From positions 5,022,001-5,086,000 of the forward strand of contig NC_060020.1 in NCBI RefSeq assembly GCF_021134715.1: a stretch of DNA of 64,000 nt. Reading direction: 5' to 3'. Positions 62,471 through 64,000 of this stretch are shown here, piece by piece. Below the pieces are notes generated by a model that saw only the letters and a program-made list of their open reading frames with translations, did not search any database and was not told the origin of the DNA. Within the stretch, counting starts at the first letter, position 1, and each line of letters begins with the position of its first letter. The translations under genes and the position numbers were made by a program. Origin of the DNA: Daphnia pulex. Its lineage: Eukaryota > Arthropoda > Branchiopoda > Diplostraca > Daphniidae.

Positions 62471-64000
62471 TTAAGCAGAGTGGTTTAGGGCTTTGACTTC
62501 ATCCATAAGTTTTAGAATCCGATCGGATAAAATTGGATTGTCGCTTAGTTTGTAAGACGCCATTATGGTTTTCATCATTTCTTCCATTTCAACACTCATT
62601 CCAACCTCTCCCTTGATTGTTTCCATGTCCATCTCTGAATGAGATAAAAAGAAACATGTTAGTAATGTATTTCGTGTTTTCGTGCGTAAAAAATAAAGAA
62701 AATGTAGAAGGAAATAAGGAATTACCTGGTGTTGGTGCTTGAAGTATTTCTTCTGGTAATAAATTACCGAGGGCTTTCTTGTTCAGAGCATTCGCCAGAA
62801 GCATGATGCACAAAAACATCCACATCAAGGATCTTTTTTTGTACTCAGCCAAAAAGTCTTGCCAGGTGTAATCGTTGAGTGAGATGCCAAGGAGTCGCAA
62901 ATCAGCAGCCAACGTGTCAAAATAGTAACGTAGTAAAACGAGCATGTGCTTTTGTCTTGTTTCAAACAGTGTGCTTGTATAGAAGAAATACAGGATGTCG
63001 TTGAGGGGATGGCCGATCCTCGACTGTTGAAAGTCAATCATTCTCAGGGAAACTGGGATGGAAGGAGATTTTTCTCCGTCTCGAGTTTGACTTTCATCAG
63101 AGTATTTGAACAGCATGTTGTTAATCCAGTAATCTCCGTGCAAGACGCAGCCCAATGGACCGCTGCTCTCTACTGTGTCCATTAAGATGATCTCGGATAA
63201 ACGTGGCAACAATTCTGCTAGCCATTCACCTAGCTGGTATTGATTATAAATCAAAATTATTAAAGATTTTACGAATATAAAGTATTCAAGTACTCACGTC
63301 TGGCCTTTCTACTTCTTGGGCAAAATCGAGGAAACTCTTGGAAGCATTTTCAACCATTTTCAAGATTCCAACCTCGATAAATGTTTTTTCTTCTATAAAC
63401 TTTGCAGAAGGTGGAATGTGCGATAATTCGCCAGTTGATGGATCCTTCCACTTTCTCATTGCACTTATCGCCAAGGCGTGGTAATGGGCAAGTGAAGTCA
63501 GTGCCATGTGACAGTGTCGATAATCAATCCCTTTTACTTTATCGGCCATACGATAACCGGCTGCTTTGAGATCCTCCAGGAGAGTACAAGTTCCTGATCC
63601 ATCCGATTCGCCCTGGACTATCTCCTCCAAATGGGTGTAGTACACATCCGGAACATCCAATGGGATCGGCTGGTCGACGTGCATTTCCCGCAGGAGTCCG
63701 AAGAAATTCTGGTAAATGTTTATTTCGCGGGGATGGGAGCGTGACTCGCAAGCCATTTGTCGCATAAAAGGATTCGACGGCAGCACCTGTAGAATTATAA
63801 TTTTATCTGACTGTTGTTGCTTCTGTTAATTATAAGAACATAATACCTTGACGAAAGTACTCAAAGTGTATCTGGACGTGTCATCTTTGGCATTAGGTGG
63901 CGTAATTTGAGCCGTTACAATGAACGTGTCGCTCTGGAAATTATCACCAATTTTTGAGCCGGATCCCACCTTGACGTGCAAATGTCCAAACTGCGGAATG
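62471..64000 (-). CDS. EcKinase (CHK-kinase-like) family protein, 5' end outside window
   Basis: Seen: exons, 5' to 3', 64000(partial)-63847, 63786-63298, 63233-62726 and 62634-62471, all phase-consistent, ending ALNHSA and TAA. About 437 residues are present; the start is to the right of the window. Family signatures: GSGSKIGDNF (glycine-rich nucleotide loop region), LLEDLKAAGYRMAD, LAHYHAL, the catalytic loop HGDYWINNML and the metal-binding IDFQQSRIGHPLNDI. Known: the family (Pfam EcKinase, CHK-like) has an aminoglycoside-phosphotransferase fold. One characterised insect member phosphorylates the 22-hydroxyl of ecdysteroids, and expansions are linked to detoxification by phosphorylation. 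All key residues appear intact, so an active kinase is likely; the substrate cannot be read from sequence. Confidence 0.9.

Overview
The window is animal nuclear DNA. Genes are split by GT/AG introns, many of them only 60-100 bases long, and intergenic and intronic sequence is full of microsatellites and homopolymer runs. The gene set (an ADAM17-type sheddase, a ZC2HC1 zinc-finger protein, multi-CUB and clip-type serine proteases, an EcKinase-like kinase, Tyr/Thr/Pro repeat secreted proteins) and the compact introns point to an arthropod. A branchiopod such as Daphnia is my best guess from gene style; I could not test it.

Layout. (1) 3-528, plus: the last three coding exons of an ADAM17/TACE-like metalloprotease. 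(2) 1124 to about 35.4 kb, minus: one large gene for a disordered, Pro/Gln/Ala-rich scaffold-like protein ending in a SAM domain. Ten clear 3' coding exons spread from 1124 to 20724, and several phase-compatible candidate first exons lie at 30.3 kb and 34.6-35.4 kb. The 5.5-34.6 kb stretch is mostly intron. (3) 40593-44448, plus: a secreted multi-CUB protein in 16 exons. (4) 45276-47266, plus: a clip-domain, trypsin-like serine protease in 5 exons. (5) 51154-58240, plus: a ZC2HC1-type double C2HC zinc-finger protein with a long disordered N-terminus, in 10 coding exons. (6) 58578-58685, minus: a single orphan C-terminal exon. (7) About 60180-61876, minus: a tandem pair of Tyr/Thr/Pro-repeat secreted-protein genes, one clearly decayed and one truncated, driven by a single recognisable TATA/Inr promoter. 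(8) 62471-64000, minus: most of an EcKinase (CHK-kinase-like) gene, running off the right edge.

The genes do not form one pathway. The CUB protein and the clip protease are neighbouring secreted products on the same strand, and their domain types are both common in arthropod extracellular proteolysis and immunity, but a functional link is only inference. Every exon chain given here was checked for reading-frame continuity across each junction, except where a link is marked as a candidate. I saw no mobile element with recognisable transposase or reverse transcriptase, no CRISPR array and no convincing RNA gene. The most unusual items are the multiple phase-compatible first exons of the SAM gene and the fused, partly decayed tandem repeat-protein genes. 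I did not find a clearly novel multi-gene system.
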